32,368 nt of DNA from Bacillota bacterium (GCA_023388635.1 JAEWFW010000033.1:1-32368); one strand, 5' to 3'; counted from the stretch's first letter, positions 1 through 8,098 are shown. Notes: a model not told the origin generated them from the letters alone. A program made the numbers and translations.

Positions 1-51
1 CAAGATATCATCACCTATACAGAGGCGATGGGGAACCAAATGATCAAATAA
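1..51 (+). CDS. 3' end of an unidentified + strand gene (partial)
   Basis: Reading from base 1 in frame gives 16 sense codons (QDIITYTEAMGNQMIK) and a TAA stop at 49-51. The peptide is too short to assign to a family. It is believable as a real gene end because an inverted repeat that could act as a terminator follows within 20 bases and because the next gene, yajC, points towards it, the usual geometry for two converging genes. The open frame could still be chance over such a short stretch. Confidence 0.4.
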   Translation, partial: QDIITYTEAMGNQMIK

Positions 52-67
52 ACAATCGTTAAATAAA

Positions 68-112
68 AAAGTCTGTGCCTCGGCTATATTCATATACCGA
101 AACACAGGCTTT
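68..112. terminator. Bidirectional intrinsic terminator between converging genes
   Basis: Imperfect hairpin with arms around 68-89 and 92-112 (AAAGTCTGTG pairing with CACAGGCTTT through one G-U pair, then TCGG with CCGA, then ATAT with ATAT). On the minus strand the stem runs into a T-rich tract (the complement of 61-70), so it should end the spoIID-queA-tgt-yajC transcript. It may also serve the + strand gene ending at 51. Confidence 0.7.
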
Positions 113-151
113 TCTGTCATTCTATGATCTTTCACAATGATGGTGCTACGA

Positions 152-415
152 TTAGTCTTCCGTCTTTACGTGAGAAATAGCAGAACGCTCAAACGTAACT
201 TTCAAATTCTCTGCTATCCGCAAAACGGCAGTGTCGTCATCTAACTCCACGATTGATCCATGCATTCCGCCAAGAGTAACGACTTTGTCACCTTTTTTCA
301 AGGCATCCAACATCGCGCTACGCTCTTTCTGTCTTTTTTGTTGCGGACGTATCAAAAGAAAGTAGAAAATTGCAAACATCAAAGCAATTGATATCAAACC
401 ACTATATTGTTCCAT
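152..415 (-). CDS. yajC: YajC, accessory subunit of the Sec translocase
   Basis: 87 aa, normal for YajC. One N-terminal membrane helix (about residues 8-22) is followed by the family signature LLIRPQQKRQKE and a short cytoplasmic beta-rich domain containing GDKVVTLGGMHGSI. In other bacteria YajC associates with SecDF-YidC and is not essential for export. The start is supported by AAAGGAGG a few bases upstream. It lies 68 bp after tgt on the same strand, the classical queA-tgt-yajC order. secD/secF, which often come next, are absent: a terminator and a converging gene follow instead. Confidence 0.93.
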   Translation of the reverse strand: MEQYSGLISIALMFAIFYFLLIRPQQKRQKERSAMLDALKKGDKVVTLGGMHGSIVELDDDTAVLRIAENLKVTFERSAISHVKTED

Positions 416-483
416 TCAAAAATCCTCCTTTCACTAAAGTATATATTATACTACAACAACTCTATACCGCAATGTCCGGCATG

Positions 484-1596
484 CTACTGCTGCCGCAAAG
501 CGTAAAATTGTTGTTGAAAATCTCCCAAACGGTCTTCGGCGATCGCTTGTCTGATTTGCTTCATTAGGTTTAAAAGATAATACAAATTATGGTACGATGT
601 CAAGCGCATACCGAAAATTTCATTGCATTTAATTAAATGGCGGATGTACGCACGCGAGTACGTTTTGCACACATGGCAATCGCAATTCTCGTCGAGCGCC
701 CCCCAATCACGCGCATATTCGGCATTACGGATGACGACTTTTCCTGTACTCGCCATTGCCGTACCGTTTCTGGCAATTCTCGTCGGCAATACGCAATCGA
801 ACATATCAATTCCACGCAGCACACCTTCCACGAGATTTTCCGGTGCCCCTACCCCCATCAAATAGCGTGGCTTATCCGTCGGCAATTCAGGCGTCGTATA
901 TTCGAGCATCTCGTACATCATTTCCGCAGGCTCCCCTACACTCAAACCACCCACGGCGTATCCGGGGAAATCTAGCTCGACTAACTGTTTGGCACTTAAC
1001 TGGCGCAAATCTTTGTACATTCCACCTTGAACAATACCAAATAACGCTTGTTGCTCCGGTTTCTTATGTGCCGCCTTGCAGCGCTCTGCCCAACGTGTAG
1101 TGCGCTCCAATGAATCCTTCACATAAGAATAGTCCGCCGGATACGGTGCACATTCATCGAATGCCATCATAATATCAGCGCCTAATGCATTCTGAATGAC
1201 AGTGGCTTTCTCAGGGCTGATAAACAATTTCTCACCATTTAAATGGGAGCGAAACTCCACGCCTTCTTCGGAAATCTTGCGCAGCTTGCTCAAACTGAAT
1301 ACTTGAAATCCACCGCTGTCTGTCAAAATGCCGCGATCCCAATTCATAAATTTATGCAGCCCGCCCGCTTCTTCGACAATTTCATGTCCCGGTCGCAGGA
1401 ACAGATGATATGTATTGCTGAGGATGATCCCCGCACCGATCTCTTTCAATTCTTCCGGGCTGATCGATTTGACCGTAGCCAATGTTCCCACGGGCATAAA
1501 CATCGGTGTATCAAATGTCCCGTGTGGAGTATGTAATTTTCCCAGACGTGCTCCTGTCTGTTTACAAGTTTTAATTAATTCATAAGTGACAGCCAT
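484..1596 (-). CDS. tgt: Queuine/preQ1 tRNA-guanine transglycosylase
   Basis: 370 aa, full length. It exchanges guanine at position 34 of GUN-anticodon tRNAs (Asp, Asn, His, Tyr) for preQ1, the first tRNA-bound step of queuosine synthesis. The general-base Asp is in DSGGFQVFS (D93), the nucleophilic Asp in MFDCVLPTRIARNG (D267), and the zinc site is C305, C307, C310 and H336 (CDCHVC...SYHN). The ATG overlaps the queA stop by one base (TAATG), so the two genes should be translationally coupled. QueA acts directly after Tgt in the same pathway. Confidence 0.97.
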   Translation of the reverse strand: MAVTYELIKTCKQTGARLGKLHTPHGTFDTPMFMPVGTLATVKSISPEELKEIGAGIILSNTYHLFLRPGHEIVEEAGGLHKFMNWDRGILTDSGGFQVFSLSKLRKISEEGVEFRSHLNGEKLFISPEKATVIQNALGADIMMAFDECAPYPADYSYVKDSLERTTRWAERCKAAHKKPEQQALFGIVQGGMYKDLRQLSAKQLVELDFPGYAVGGLSVGEPAEMMYEMLEYTTPELPTDKPRYLMGVGAPENLVEGVLRGIDMFDCVLPTRIARNGTAMASTGKVVIRNAEYARDWGALDENCDCHVCKTYSRAYIRHLIKCNEIFGMRLTSYHNLYYLLNLMKQIRQAIAEDRLGDFQQQFYALRQQ

Positions 1597-2642
1597 TATT
1601 GCGCTCCTTTCAAAAGTAACATCGCATCGCCAAAGCTGAAAAAGCGGTATCGCTCCGCTATCGCATGCTGATAAGCATCGATAACCAATTGTCTGCCTGC
1701 CAGTGCCGATACGAGCATTAACAACGTCGATTTCGGCAAATGGAAATTTGTCAACAAGCCGTCAACTATCGAAAATTGATAGCCGGGATAGATGAAAATA
1801 TCAGTCCATCCACTTGCTTCACGCAGTATTCCATAGGCATTGCCAATCGTCTCCAGCACGCGCGTACTCGTTGTCCCTACGGCAACCACCCGCCCGCCAC
1901 GCTCCTTCGTCTGGTTAATCAGCTCGGCATTCTCCTGTGTAAGCGAATAAAACTCCGAATGCATCACATGCTGCTCGACAGTATCGACTTGCACCGGTCG
2001 AAATGTCCCCAATCCCACATGCAACGTGACATAAGCAACATTTACACCTTTGTCCCGAAGCCCAGCCAACACCTCATCCGTAAAATGCAGTCCCGCGGTC
2101 GGTGCCGCAACGGAACCGGCATGTCTGGCATACACCGTCTGGTAGCGTTCTCTATCATCGAGTCTTTCTGTAATGTATGGTGGCAAAGGCATCACGCCCA
2201 GTTGGTCGAGAATTTCTTGGAAGACCCCCTGGTAATGAAATTTGACAATCCGCCCGCCAACCTCCGTCGTATCAATAATCTCTGCCGTCAGTCTGCCGTC
2301 GCCGAATACGAACTGCCTGCCTATCTTCGCCTTTTTGCCGGGCTTGACGAGCACTTCCCAACAATCATCCGCCAACGGTTTAAGCAGCAGAAATTCCATG
2401 TGACTGCCTGTCTCACTATTCTTGCCAAATAAACGCGCAGGAATAACCCTGGTGTCATTCAACACCAGGGTATCTCCCGTTTTTATATATTGAAATATAT
2501 CGGTAAATTGCCTGTCGACGATTGAACCGGACAGCGGATCAACGACCATCAACCGCGAAGCAGAACGTTCATGCAGCGGCGTCTGGGCAATCAACTCTTC
2601 CGGCAACAAAAAATCAAATTGATTGACATTCACGTGTTTCAT
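1596..2642 (-). CDS. queA: S-adenosylmethionine:tRNA ribosyltransferase-isomerase
   Basis: 348 aa, full length for QueA. It transfers the ribosyl part of SAM to preQ1 already placed in tRNA by Tgt and isomerises it to epoxyqueuosine. Family hallmarks are the N-terminal FDFLLPEELIAQTPLHERSA, the LNDTRVIPARLFG segment, the central PTAGLHFT motif, and the C-terminal DGLLTNFHLPKSTLLMLVSA. The gene sits 32 bp after the SpoIID-like gene and overlaps tgt by one base, in one minus-strand operon. No preQ1 riboswitch was recognised upstream. Confidence 0.97.
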   Translation of the reverse strand: MKHVNVNQFDFLLPEELIAQTPLHERSASRLMVVDPLSGSIVDRQFTDIFQYIKTGDTLVLNDTRVIPARLFGKNSETGSHMEFLLLKPLADDCWEVLVKPGKKAKIGRQFVFGDGRLTAEIIDTTEVGGRIVKFHYQGVFQEILDQLGVMPLPPYITERLDDRERYQTVYARHAGSVAAPTAGLHFTDEVLAGLRDKGVNVAYVTLHVGLGTFRPVQVDTVEQHVMHSEFYSLTQENAELINQTKERGGRVVAVGTTSTRVLETIGNAYGILREASGWTDIFIYPGYQFSIVDGLLTNFHLPKSTLLMLVSALAGRQLVIDAYQHAIAERYRFFSFGDAMLLLKGAQ

Positions 2643-2673
2643 TCATCCTAACCATTCTCATTTTATTCCCCAA

Positions 2674-4827
2674 CTACTGATACTGAGCGACATCCAAATA
2701 TACCTGATCAGAATAGTAGTGCGTCAGAATATCTTTATAAGTATACACTAAATTGCCAAATCCGTCACGTTTATTTGCCATACCATGGGCACCCCATTGC
2801 GATAGACCGAAACCGTGACCGTACCCCGTGCCGACAAAGACATATGCTTGACTCTTAGAAGCGACACGCACATCGCCGAGATTGTTGATCACCACAAAAT
2901 TCTGCTGATTGCCATTGACTGGGTTTGCCTTAGAACCCGCCTGCCCCTGACTGTCTGTCGCATATAAAATGGCGCTCGTTCCGTTTTTGGGATACGTGAC
3001 TTGCGCACCGTTCGCCCCTAAAATCGTATACTCTCCTTGACCCTCAATCACAAATTGTGTACTTCGCAAACTGCTTCCATCGCGAAACAATGAGCGATGG
3101 GCATCGGGGCTTGAAACAGGAACGACATTACCATTTGCCGTAACTTCCAGGACTCTACCGGAATCTCCACGTTTTGAAACTTGCAAATCCCATACTGGAC
3201 CGGCAATTCTTTGATTGGTCGTCTGCTGATTGGCATTGATCATCTCCGCCATTTTCTCCGGAGTATACGGTCCTTTGCGCCAACTGTAGGCATTGTTTTC
3301 ATAGACTTCCTCGAGAATCACAGCCATATCCCCTGTATTGACTTTAGTGAGAATCTCGTGATAAATATCGGCATTTGCCCGTACATTGACTTCCATTCCC
3401 TGTACCGCTGCCAACGGAAAGCCTGCTTGATTATATTCGCCATTCTTGACTAGGTAATCGGAATGAATATAGCCGAAAAGCCCGTTCTTCAGTACCACGT
3501 GATACCATTTTGCTGTCGTCTCAAGTACTGCCACGTCATCCGGGCTTGCCACAGAACGTAAATACGGCACATCATTCCCCCAAACCTCGTAGCCCGATGC
3601 CGTCATCCCACCGGAGTTCGATGAATAAAATGCCTCGATCAATTGCCCGTTTTCTAAGCGCAGAACTTCTCCGTATGTTTCGTCCACTGCCTGACTGGCA
3701 TCAGGAGCTTCTATTCCGTAGCCCCAATACGCCTGATCTTTCTCATCATCGACGACATGAGCAATGACCCACCGGTTGCTGTTCAATGCATATGTACGCG
3801 CGACAACTGCCTGCGCCTTTAAGGCTTCCAACGGCCATCCCGTCACCATCTCTCGTGGCACAACACCATATAAATATTCTTCCAGCGGCAATTCGTTAAT
3901 CACCGCCAACTTGCCATTATGTAATGATAACTCAATGACTCCCCGATAATAGCGATTGCTTCGTTCATTAACTTTAACAACCGGGACACCCACCCCTGCC
4001 GTCGCTCTTGCCATAATTTTCGGTGATTGCCCGGAAATCGCCGCCACTTGTAACGATTTACCGTCTACATAAGCAGATTTTAACAAAATGCTCGACGCGC
4101 CTTGTGGCGCAATGACAAAAGTCCTGTCAGCGAATGCCGCTTGCAGTTGCTCCATTAAACGAGCTGCCGAATTTTGCGACTCCCCATTGCCAACCCAGAC
4201 TCTGTATGTGACAGCACCGTTTTGCCGGTCGATCACCAGATATGCCGCATATCCTTGACTGCGCAATTCCGCCACCAACAAATCGGCACCCTGGCGATCG
4301 GCAAACGTTCCGGCTTCCACACGGAAGTTGCCATATACCGTACCGGAATAAGCAGATTCCGCAGCAATGCGATTGGCACTTTCCATCGCCTGACTCTCAC
4401 TGTTAAAGTGACCGACGATCACCTGATAGCGTATCTCATTCATCAGCGTTTCTTGCACTATGTATGGGCGGTGATTCTTTTCCTTCAATCCGTTATAAAC
4501 CGCCTCCGCCTGTTGTAAATTGTTCGTATCGGTAAATGCAATGTAATACCGATCCAGATGCACAATCGTTTCCTCATATGGGAAAACACTAATAAACGGG
4601 CTGGCTGCTTGTTGAGTATCACTCAACTCCAACCCGGTAGGTGACGACAAGGTGACATATGGCACAGCTTGCAAATGATTCCCCTGATCAAACAACAAAC
4701 CGACGCGAATATTTTTATTCACTGGGAATCCATTTGCCTCGGCGATGGAAACAGAAAATACGGAAACTAACATCCATACCGTCATGCAGCAGATCATCAG
4801 ATTGCGTATATATTTTTTAAAAGTCAT
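2674..4827 (-). CDS. Exported SpoIID/LytB-domain protein with SPOR-like repeats
   Basis: 717 aa, about twice the length of a minimal SpoIID. Residues 1-30 form a signal peptide or anchor (KKYIRNL, hydrophobic core, then AEANG). Residues about 90-235 hold two SPOR-like repeats (each with a YYIAF/FRVEAG strand, a helix and a Y.V.VG strand) expected to bind denuded peptidoglycan. A SpoIID domain starts near 285 (VNELPLEEYLYGVVPREM, LKAQAVVARTYAL), is interrupted by an SH3-like stretch (about 435-525), and resumes with GHGFGLSQWGAHGMA and a YYSDQVYL end. SpoIID family members are lytic transglycosylases acting in spore engulfment or general wall remodelling. Whether this one serves sporulation cannot be told from here. 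AAGGAG lies 11 bp before the ATG. Confidence 0.88.
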   Translation of the reverse strand: MTFKKYIRNLMICCMTVWMLVSVFSVSIAEANGFPVNKNIRVGLLFDQGNHLQAVPYVTLSSPTGLELSDTQQAASPFISVFPYEETIVHLDRYYIAFTDTNNLQQAEAVYNGLKEKNHRPYIVQETLMNEIRYQVIVGHFNSESQAMESANRIAAESAYSGTVYGNFRVEAGTFADRQGADLLVAELRSQGYAAYLVIDRQNGAVTYRVWVGNGESQNSAARLMEQLQAAFADRTFVIAPQGASSILLKSAYVDGKSLQVAAISGQSPKIMARATAGVGVPVVKVNERSNRYYRGVIELSLHNGKLAVINELPLEEYLYGVVPREMVTGWPLEALKAQAVVARTYALNSNRWVIAHVVDDEKDQAYWGYGIEAPDASQAVDETYGEVLRLENGQLIEAFYSSNSGGMTASGYEVWGNDVPYLRSVASPDDVAVLETTAKWYHVVLKNGLFGYIHSDYLVKNGEYNQAGFPLAAVQGMEVNVRANADIYHEILTKVNTGDMAVILEEVYENNAYSWRKGPYTPEKMAEMINANQQTTNQRIAGPVWDLQVSKRGDSGRVLEVTANGNVVPVSSPDAHRSLFRDGSSLRSTQFVIEGQGEYTILGANGAQVTYPKNGTSAILYATDSQGQAGSKANPVNGNQQNFVVINNLGDVRVASKSQAYVFVGTGYGHGFGLSQWGAHGMANKRDGFGNLVYTYKDILTHYYSDQVYLDVAQYQ

Positions 4828-4853
4828 ATTCGACTTCGCTCCTTACTCATAAA

Positions 4854-4920
4854 TTTTCTCCCACTTCTGCTAAAACTTTTCTCCCGCTTCTACTAAAATG
4901 TCTCCTATTTCTACGAACTT
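4854..4920. repeat. Three imperfect 21-23 bp tandem repeats across a stop codon
   Basis: Copies begin near 4854, 4877 and 4898, sharing TTTTCTCCC.CTTCT.CTAAAA on the + strand; the third copy is more diverged. The last two encode the C-terminal VEIGDI / VEAGEK peptide repeat of the protease fusion. The first copy lies just past its stop codon, so the duplication straddles the gene end. Confidence 0.65.
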
Positions 4921-6051
4921 CGACATAGAATCAAAAAATTCCTGCTCTAATAGATACTCAATCGGGATCGCCAACCCAATAATCACTTCTGTACCGTTGC
5001 GCTCCACCGTGCCCGCACTGGCAAAAACCACACCGACCACCTGCCCCGAATCATTAAAAACAGGGCTGCCGCTGCTGCCTTTCAAAACAGGTCCCTCAAT
5101 CACATAGACTGGTTTCTCCCAACCATCTAACTGTGTGTATCCACGCATTGTCGCTTCCATGACGATCTGTGACAACCCCAATGGATTGCCAATAATAATT
5201 ACTCTTTCATCTATAGACAGTTGATAGTCGGCAAATAGTTTCACATGGGGCAAATTTCTACCTTTCATTTGCACAATTGCCAAATCAATATCGGGATATT
5301 CTGCAATCACATCACCACGGAAGACCCTGCCATCGTTATACGTAACCGTAATCGAAGCGTCGTCATCTATGACATGATAATTGGTTATGACGATCCCCTC
5401 TGCGGCAATGTTAAACCCCGTACCTTTACTGCCTCGCGTTTTGACAGTGACTACCGTATCCATCCAACTACTAATCTGCTCATCGTTCGCTAATTCCCGT
5501 GACTTTGTCAGCAGATCAAGGGAAGGCAATTGGAGAATTCCCGCCCACGGCGCTAAAACACTAAACAGACAAAACACGAAAACACTGACGAGCAAAATTC
5601 GCAATATAACTCTACGCTTACGATATACAGTCGCTTCGCCGTCTTGCTGATGGTTACCGGGCGAACAATCCGCCCACTGTCCACCGGTGAGATACTGCAT
5701 ATGATCTGCAAGCGGGCGATTGTATACATAAACAAATGCCTCGACGCTTTCCGTCTCCATATGCACTGTTTTTGTCACGCGCAGATACTCACTCTCGTCG
5801 TCTTTGCCTATCTGATAGCCTTCGAGATAATCGAGCCTTGCCAATTGCTTATCATCGACGCTATACAATTCTCCGTACACTTTATCTTGACCATCAGGGT
5901 ACAGTGCCGGATAACCCATGCCGGTATCATATAGGCTGCCGGAAGTCCATGCAGCCTCCGCTATACATTCCGCCTCTGACAAAGCTGCATGATTTTCCCC
6001 GCCTTTGCGTGATGTACCATATACAAAAACAAGTTGTCGATCTTCCGTCAT
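4870..6051 (-). CDS. GGCT-domain / membrane-anchored HtrA-like serine protease fusion
   Basis: 393 aa in one uninterrupted frame. Residues 6-125 are a gamma-glutamylcyclotransferase/AIG2-like domain: VYGTSRKGGENHAAL, the YGELY strand, and LDYLEGY with the expected catalytic Glu at E77. A basic stretch (YRKRR) and one membrane helix (about 148-170) follow. Residues about 195-370 are a trypsin-like HtrA/DegP protease with a complete triad: H226 in NYHVID, D256 in DIDLAIV, S329 in GSSGSPVF. No PDZ domain follows. The positive-inside rule puts GGCT in the cytosol and the protease outside. The substrate is unknown, and GGCT-fold proteins do not all act on gamma-glutamyl amines. It lies 42 bp upstream of the spoIID-like gene, same strand. 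The stop codon lies within a 21-23 bp tandem repeat. Confidence 0.85.
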   Translation of the reverse strand: MTEDRQLVFVYGTSRKGGENHAALSEAECIAEAAWTSGSLYDTGMGYPALYPDGQDKVYGELYSVDDKQLARLDYLEGYQIGKDDESEYLRVTKTVHMETESVEAFVYVYNRPLADHMQYLTGGQWADCSPGNHQQDGEATVYRKRRVILRILLVSVFVFCLFSVLAPWAGILQLPSLDLLTKSRELANDEQISSWMDTVVTVKTRGSKGTGFNIAAEGIVITNYHVIDDDASITVTYNDGRVFRGDVIAEYPDIDLAIVQMKGRNLPHVKLFADYQLSIDERVIIIGNPLGLSQIVMEATMRGYTQLDGWEKPVYVIEGPVLKGSSGSPVFNDSGQVVGVVFASAGTVERNGTEVIIGLAIPIEYLLEQEFFDSMSKFVEIGDILVEAGEKF

Positions 6052-6111
6052 ATTTTCTCACCCGTCTTCCCCATACAGATCAAGTACCATATAACATAGC
6101 ATTATAGCACA

Positions 6112-6139
6112 AAGAACCTATCATTGCTGATAGGTTCTT
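6112..6139. terminator. Perfect 12-bp hairpin, terminator downstream of the peroxiredoxin gene
   Basis: AAGAACCTATCA (6112-6123) and TGATAGGTTCTT (6128-6139) form a perfect stem with a 4-base loop. The T-run on the minus strand is short (TTCTTTG), so it could be a weak terminator or an mRNA-stabilising hairpin. A TATAAT-like -10 for the next minus-strand gene lies directly beyond it (complement of 6101-6106). Confidence 0.55.
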
Positions 6140-6140
6140 A

Positions 6141-6185
6141 ATTCAATTCCATTTCATTCAATTCCACTTTACTCAATTCAGGTGA
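6141..6185. repeat. Three 15-bp imperfect tandem repeats after the peroxiredoxin stop
   Basis: Copies at 6141-6155, 6156-6170 and 6171-6185 share a.tcaattc (ATTCAATTCCATTTC, ATTCAATTCCACTTT, ACTCAATTCAGGTGA). They lie between the hairpin at 6112-6139 and the stop codon of the peroxiredoxin gene and have no obvious coding role. Confidence 0.6.
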
Positions 6186-6196
6186 TACAATCGTAA

Positions 6197-6718
6197 CTAC
6201 AGTGTAGGTTGCCCTACTTTCCAGTTTACTGGGCAAAGACCGCCATTTTGCAGCGCTTCTAATACACGAATCGTCTCATTAACAGATCGTCCGACATTAT
6301 TGTCATGGACAACACTGTACTTTAGCATCCCCTCGGGATCGATGATAAATAATCCGCGCAAAGCAATACCTTCTTCTTCAATTAGAACGCCATAATCACG
6401 TGAAACAGAATGTGTCAAATCCTGAGCCAGCGGGAATTTCAACGCTCCTAAATCACTGTTGATCCACGCTTTATGACTGTGTACAGAATCTGTCGATACG
6501 CCAATCACTTGTGCATTCAGTTCCTCGAACTCTTCATAGTAGTCGTTAAATCCGCGAATTTCCGTCGGGCACACAAAAGTGAAATCTAGTGGATAAAAAA
6601 ACAGCACTACCCACTTTCCTTTTAAATCCTCTGAGGATACTTTTCCAAACTCTTTGTCAGGTAATACAGCTTCCATTTCGAAGCCCGGCGCCGGACGCCC
6701 TACAATTCGTTCTGCCAT
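6197..6718 (-). CDS. 2-Cys peroxiredoxin (AhpC/Prx1 type)
   Basis: 173 aa. A cytosolic thiol peroxidase that reduces H2O2, organic peroxides and peroxynitrite. The peroxidatic Cys is C50 in DFTFVCPTE and the resolving Cys is C161 in GGLCPVNW, so it is a typical 2-Cys enzyme of the AhpC/Prx1 class. The C-terminal tail lacks the YF motif of hyperoxidation-sensitive eukaryotic enzymes. No ahpF is adjacent, so the reductant (thioredoxin-like or rubredoxin-type) is unknown. GGAGGAGG precedes the ATG, and a good sigma-A promoter with a PerR-like box lies upstream, which fits peroxide induction. It appears monocistronic. Confidence 0.95.
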   Translation of the reverse strand: MAERIVGRPAPGFEMEAVLPDKEFGKVSSEDLKGKWVVLFFYPLDFTFVCPTEIRGFNDYYEEFEELNAQVIGVSTDSVHSHKAWINSDLGALKFPLAQDLTHSVSRDYGVLIEEEGIALRGLFIIDPEGMLKYSVVHDNNVGRSVNETIRVLEALQNGGLCPVNWKVGQPTL

Positions 6719-6745
6719 ACCAAAAATTCCTCCTCCATAACTACT

Positions 6746-6798
6746 TTATAATTATTTTAATTTAAATAAATAATACCATATACAATTACAGGAGTCAA
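6746..6798 (-). promoter_or_regulatory. Peroxiredoxin promoter with PerR-like box
   Basis: On the minus strand: -35 TTGACT (6793-6798), 17-bp spacer, -10 TATTAT (6770-6775). Ten bases downstream of the -10 lies TTAAAATAATTATAA (6746-6760), matching the PerR consensus TTATAATNATTATAA at all but one defined position. The box covers the predicted transcription start, a position where a bound repressor would block initiation. PerR itself is not in the window. Confidence 0.75.
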
Positions 6799-6807
6799 TA
6801 TATAAAG

Positions 6808-7719
6808 CTAATTCCCACTCACCTTTTGCTCATAACGCAATCCTTCATTATATTCTACCACTAAATACAGCGATTGAATCTCTTGCAAAGAAGTCGCTTC
6901 TACACGGTATGTACGCGGAAACTCATTATTAAAAGTGTCGCTGCTAATTTGGGGAGCATCACCTCTGGAGTCATCAGCAGCAAACTGCCAATGCTGTAAG
7001 ACACGTCCATTGGCATCGCGATTTTCTAGAAAAATGCTTTCCAACGTATAGAAAGGAGTCTGTCGATCATACGGAAACACTTGTAACATTGCACTCAGAT
7101 TCTCGTTTTCATCGGCAAATATCGAGACGTCCAATTGCTCGAACAGTTGAAATGCGATTTTCGTCAAATCAAGAGACTTAGTCTCACTCGATAGCACACG
7201 ATCGCCGTCATCGCGAGTAATGTAATATTCCAATTGAAAAATTCCTGCACTGTCATAAGCTTGACCCCATCCCATATTTCCGATGTGTCCGCCTATGCCG
7301 ATATTAATCGGCGGCTCATTCGGCGTATCGACTTCCAAAATTGCAGAATATCCCCCTTTACCATCTTGCTCTGCCACTATACTACGGTACGCCGTATCTT
7401 GAGCAAGCATATAATGCAAATCAATCTGTTCGCCTTGATTCTGCTCTTTGACCATCCAACTGACTTTTATTTTTGTTTTATCTTGATCAATCGAAATAAC
7501 TTCAATATCATTTGTGAAAGACCACCAATTGGCATCTTGCCTAATCTGCTCAACGATGGATCGCGTCGCACTCATTCCTGACGACACCTCCGATTCCATT
7601 GAGCGCAAACGGTGTTGCAATTGCTCTATTTCTTGGTGTAACTGTCTCGTGTTACTCCACGTAAAAATCTGCATCACTAGTATAATGGCTAAAAAAATCA
7701 TGAATTTTCTATTATCCAT
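6808..7719 (-). CDS. Hypothetical membrane-anchored protein with coiled coil
   Basis: 303 aa from the preferred start. I do not recognise the family. An N-terminal membrane helix (KFMIFLAIILVMQIFTW) is followed by a short coiled coil (about residues 22-45, LHQEIEQLQHRLRSMESEV) and a long beta-rich extracytoplasmic region without cysteines or a recognisable catalytic motif. An ATG two codons upstream (7725) directly abuts AAGGAGG, while the ATG at 7719 is 6 bases from it, so 7719 is the better start. It lies between the peroxiredoxin gene, which has its own promoter, and a small Cys-rich protein gene. It might be a small envelope sensor or a lineage-specific protein, but nothing here decides. 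Confidence 0.7.
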   Translation of the reverse strand: MDNRKFMIFLAIILVMQIFTWSNTRQLHQEIEQLQHRLRSMESEVSSGMSATRSIVEQIRQDANWWSFTNDIEVISIDQDKTKIKVSWMVKEQNQGEQIDLHYMLAQDTAYRSIVAEQDGKGGYSAILEVDTPNEPPINIGIGGHIGNMGWGQAYDSAGIFQLEYYITRDDGDRVLSSETKSLDLTKIAFQLFEQLDVSIFADENENLSAMLQVFPYDRQTPFYTLESIFLENRDANGRVLQHWQFAADDSRGDAPQISSDTFNNEFPRTYRVEATSLQEIQSLYLVVEYNEGLRYEQKVSGN

Positions 7720-7791
7720 GCTCATCCTCCTTGGAGTTTATCAGATTCATTGCACCTGCCGGACCATCTTGACCCATCTACCCTTCTAGAT

Positions 7792-8058
7792 TCATTTGGG
7801 TACATCCGGTTTCGTCAATCGTTCGAGATCAGACAAATATTGGTATGCCTGTTCAAATGTCTGTCCGCACATCTCAGGCGATGCTTTCAAATCATCACAA
7901 ACCTTCGGTCGTTCAGCGCAATAAAAAATACGACAGCGATTTTCCTCTGTCAAATGAATACACCGAATCCCCGCTTCTTTGCCCTCAGGCATTCCGGGAA
8001 TCGGCGATGAAATCGTAATTGCGACGCAACAAGCTCCGCAATCTGCCCGACACTCCAT
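7792..8058 (-). CDS. yeiW: YeiW/YkgJ-type Cys-cluster protein (UPF0153)
   Basis: 88 aa. It begins MECRADCGACCVAITISSPIPGMP, the CxxxCxxCC arrangement of the YkgJ/UPF0153 family, and continues with CIHL, CRIF..., RPKVC and MCG, giving further conserved cysteines. These proteins are thought to bind a metal ion or Fe-S cluster; their biochemical role is not established. The length fits the short YeiW branch. AAGGAGG lies just before the ATG. A 12-bp tandem repeat (8075-8098) follows upstream of the start. Confidence 0.85.
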   Translation of the reverse strand: MECRADCGACCVAITISSPIPGMPEGKEAGIRCIHLTEENRCRIFYCAERPKVCDDLKASPEMCGQTFEQAYQYLSDLERLTKPDVPK

Positions 8059-8074
8059 GGCAATCCTCCTTCAA

Positions 8075-8098
8075 TAACTGATTTCGTAACTGATGCAC
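8075..8098. repeat. 12-bp imperfect tandem repeat
   Basis: TAACTGATTTCG (8075-8086) is followed directly by TAACTGATGCAC (8087-8098), in the gap between the yeiW-like gene and the permease gene. Confidence 0.5.

Noticed and set aside
1740..2432. Open frame of 230 codons on the + strand
   Set aside because: It is antisense to queA, which has all family motifs; the translated product has no recognisable domain and no ribosome binding site.
1..4900. preQ1 riboswitch for queA-tgt
   Set aside because: queA follows the SpoIID-like gene after 32 bp, and no compact preQ1 aptamer was seen in that gap or upstream of the SpoIID-like gene.
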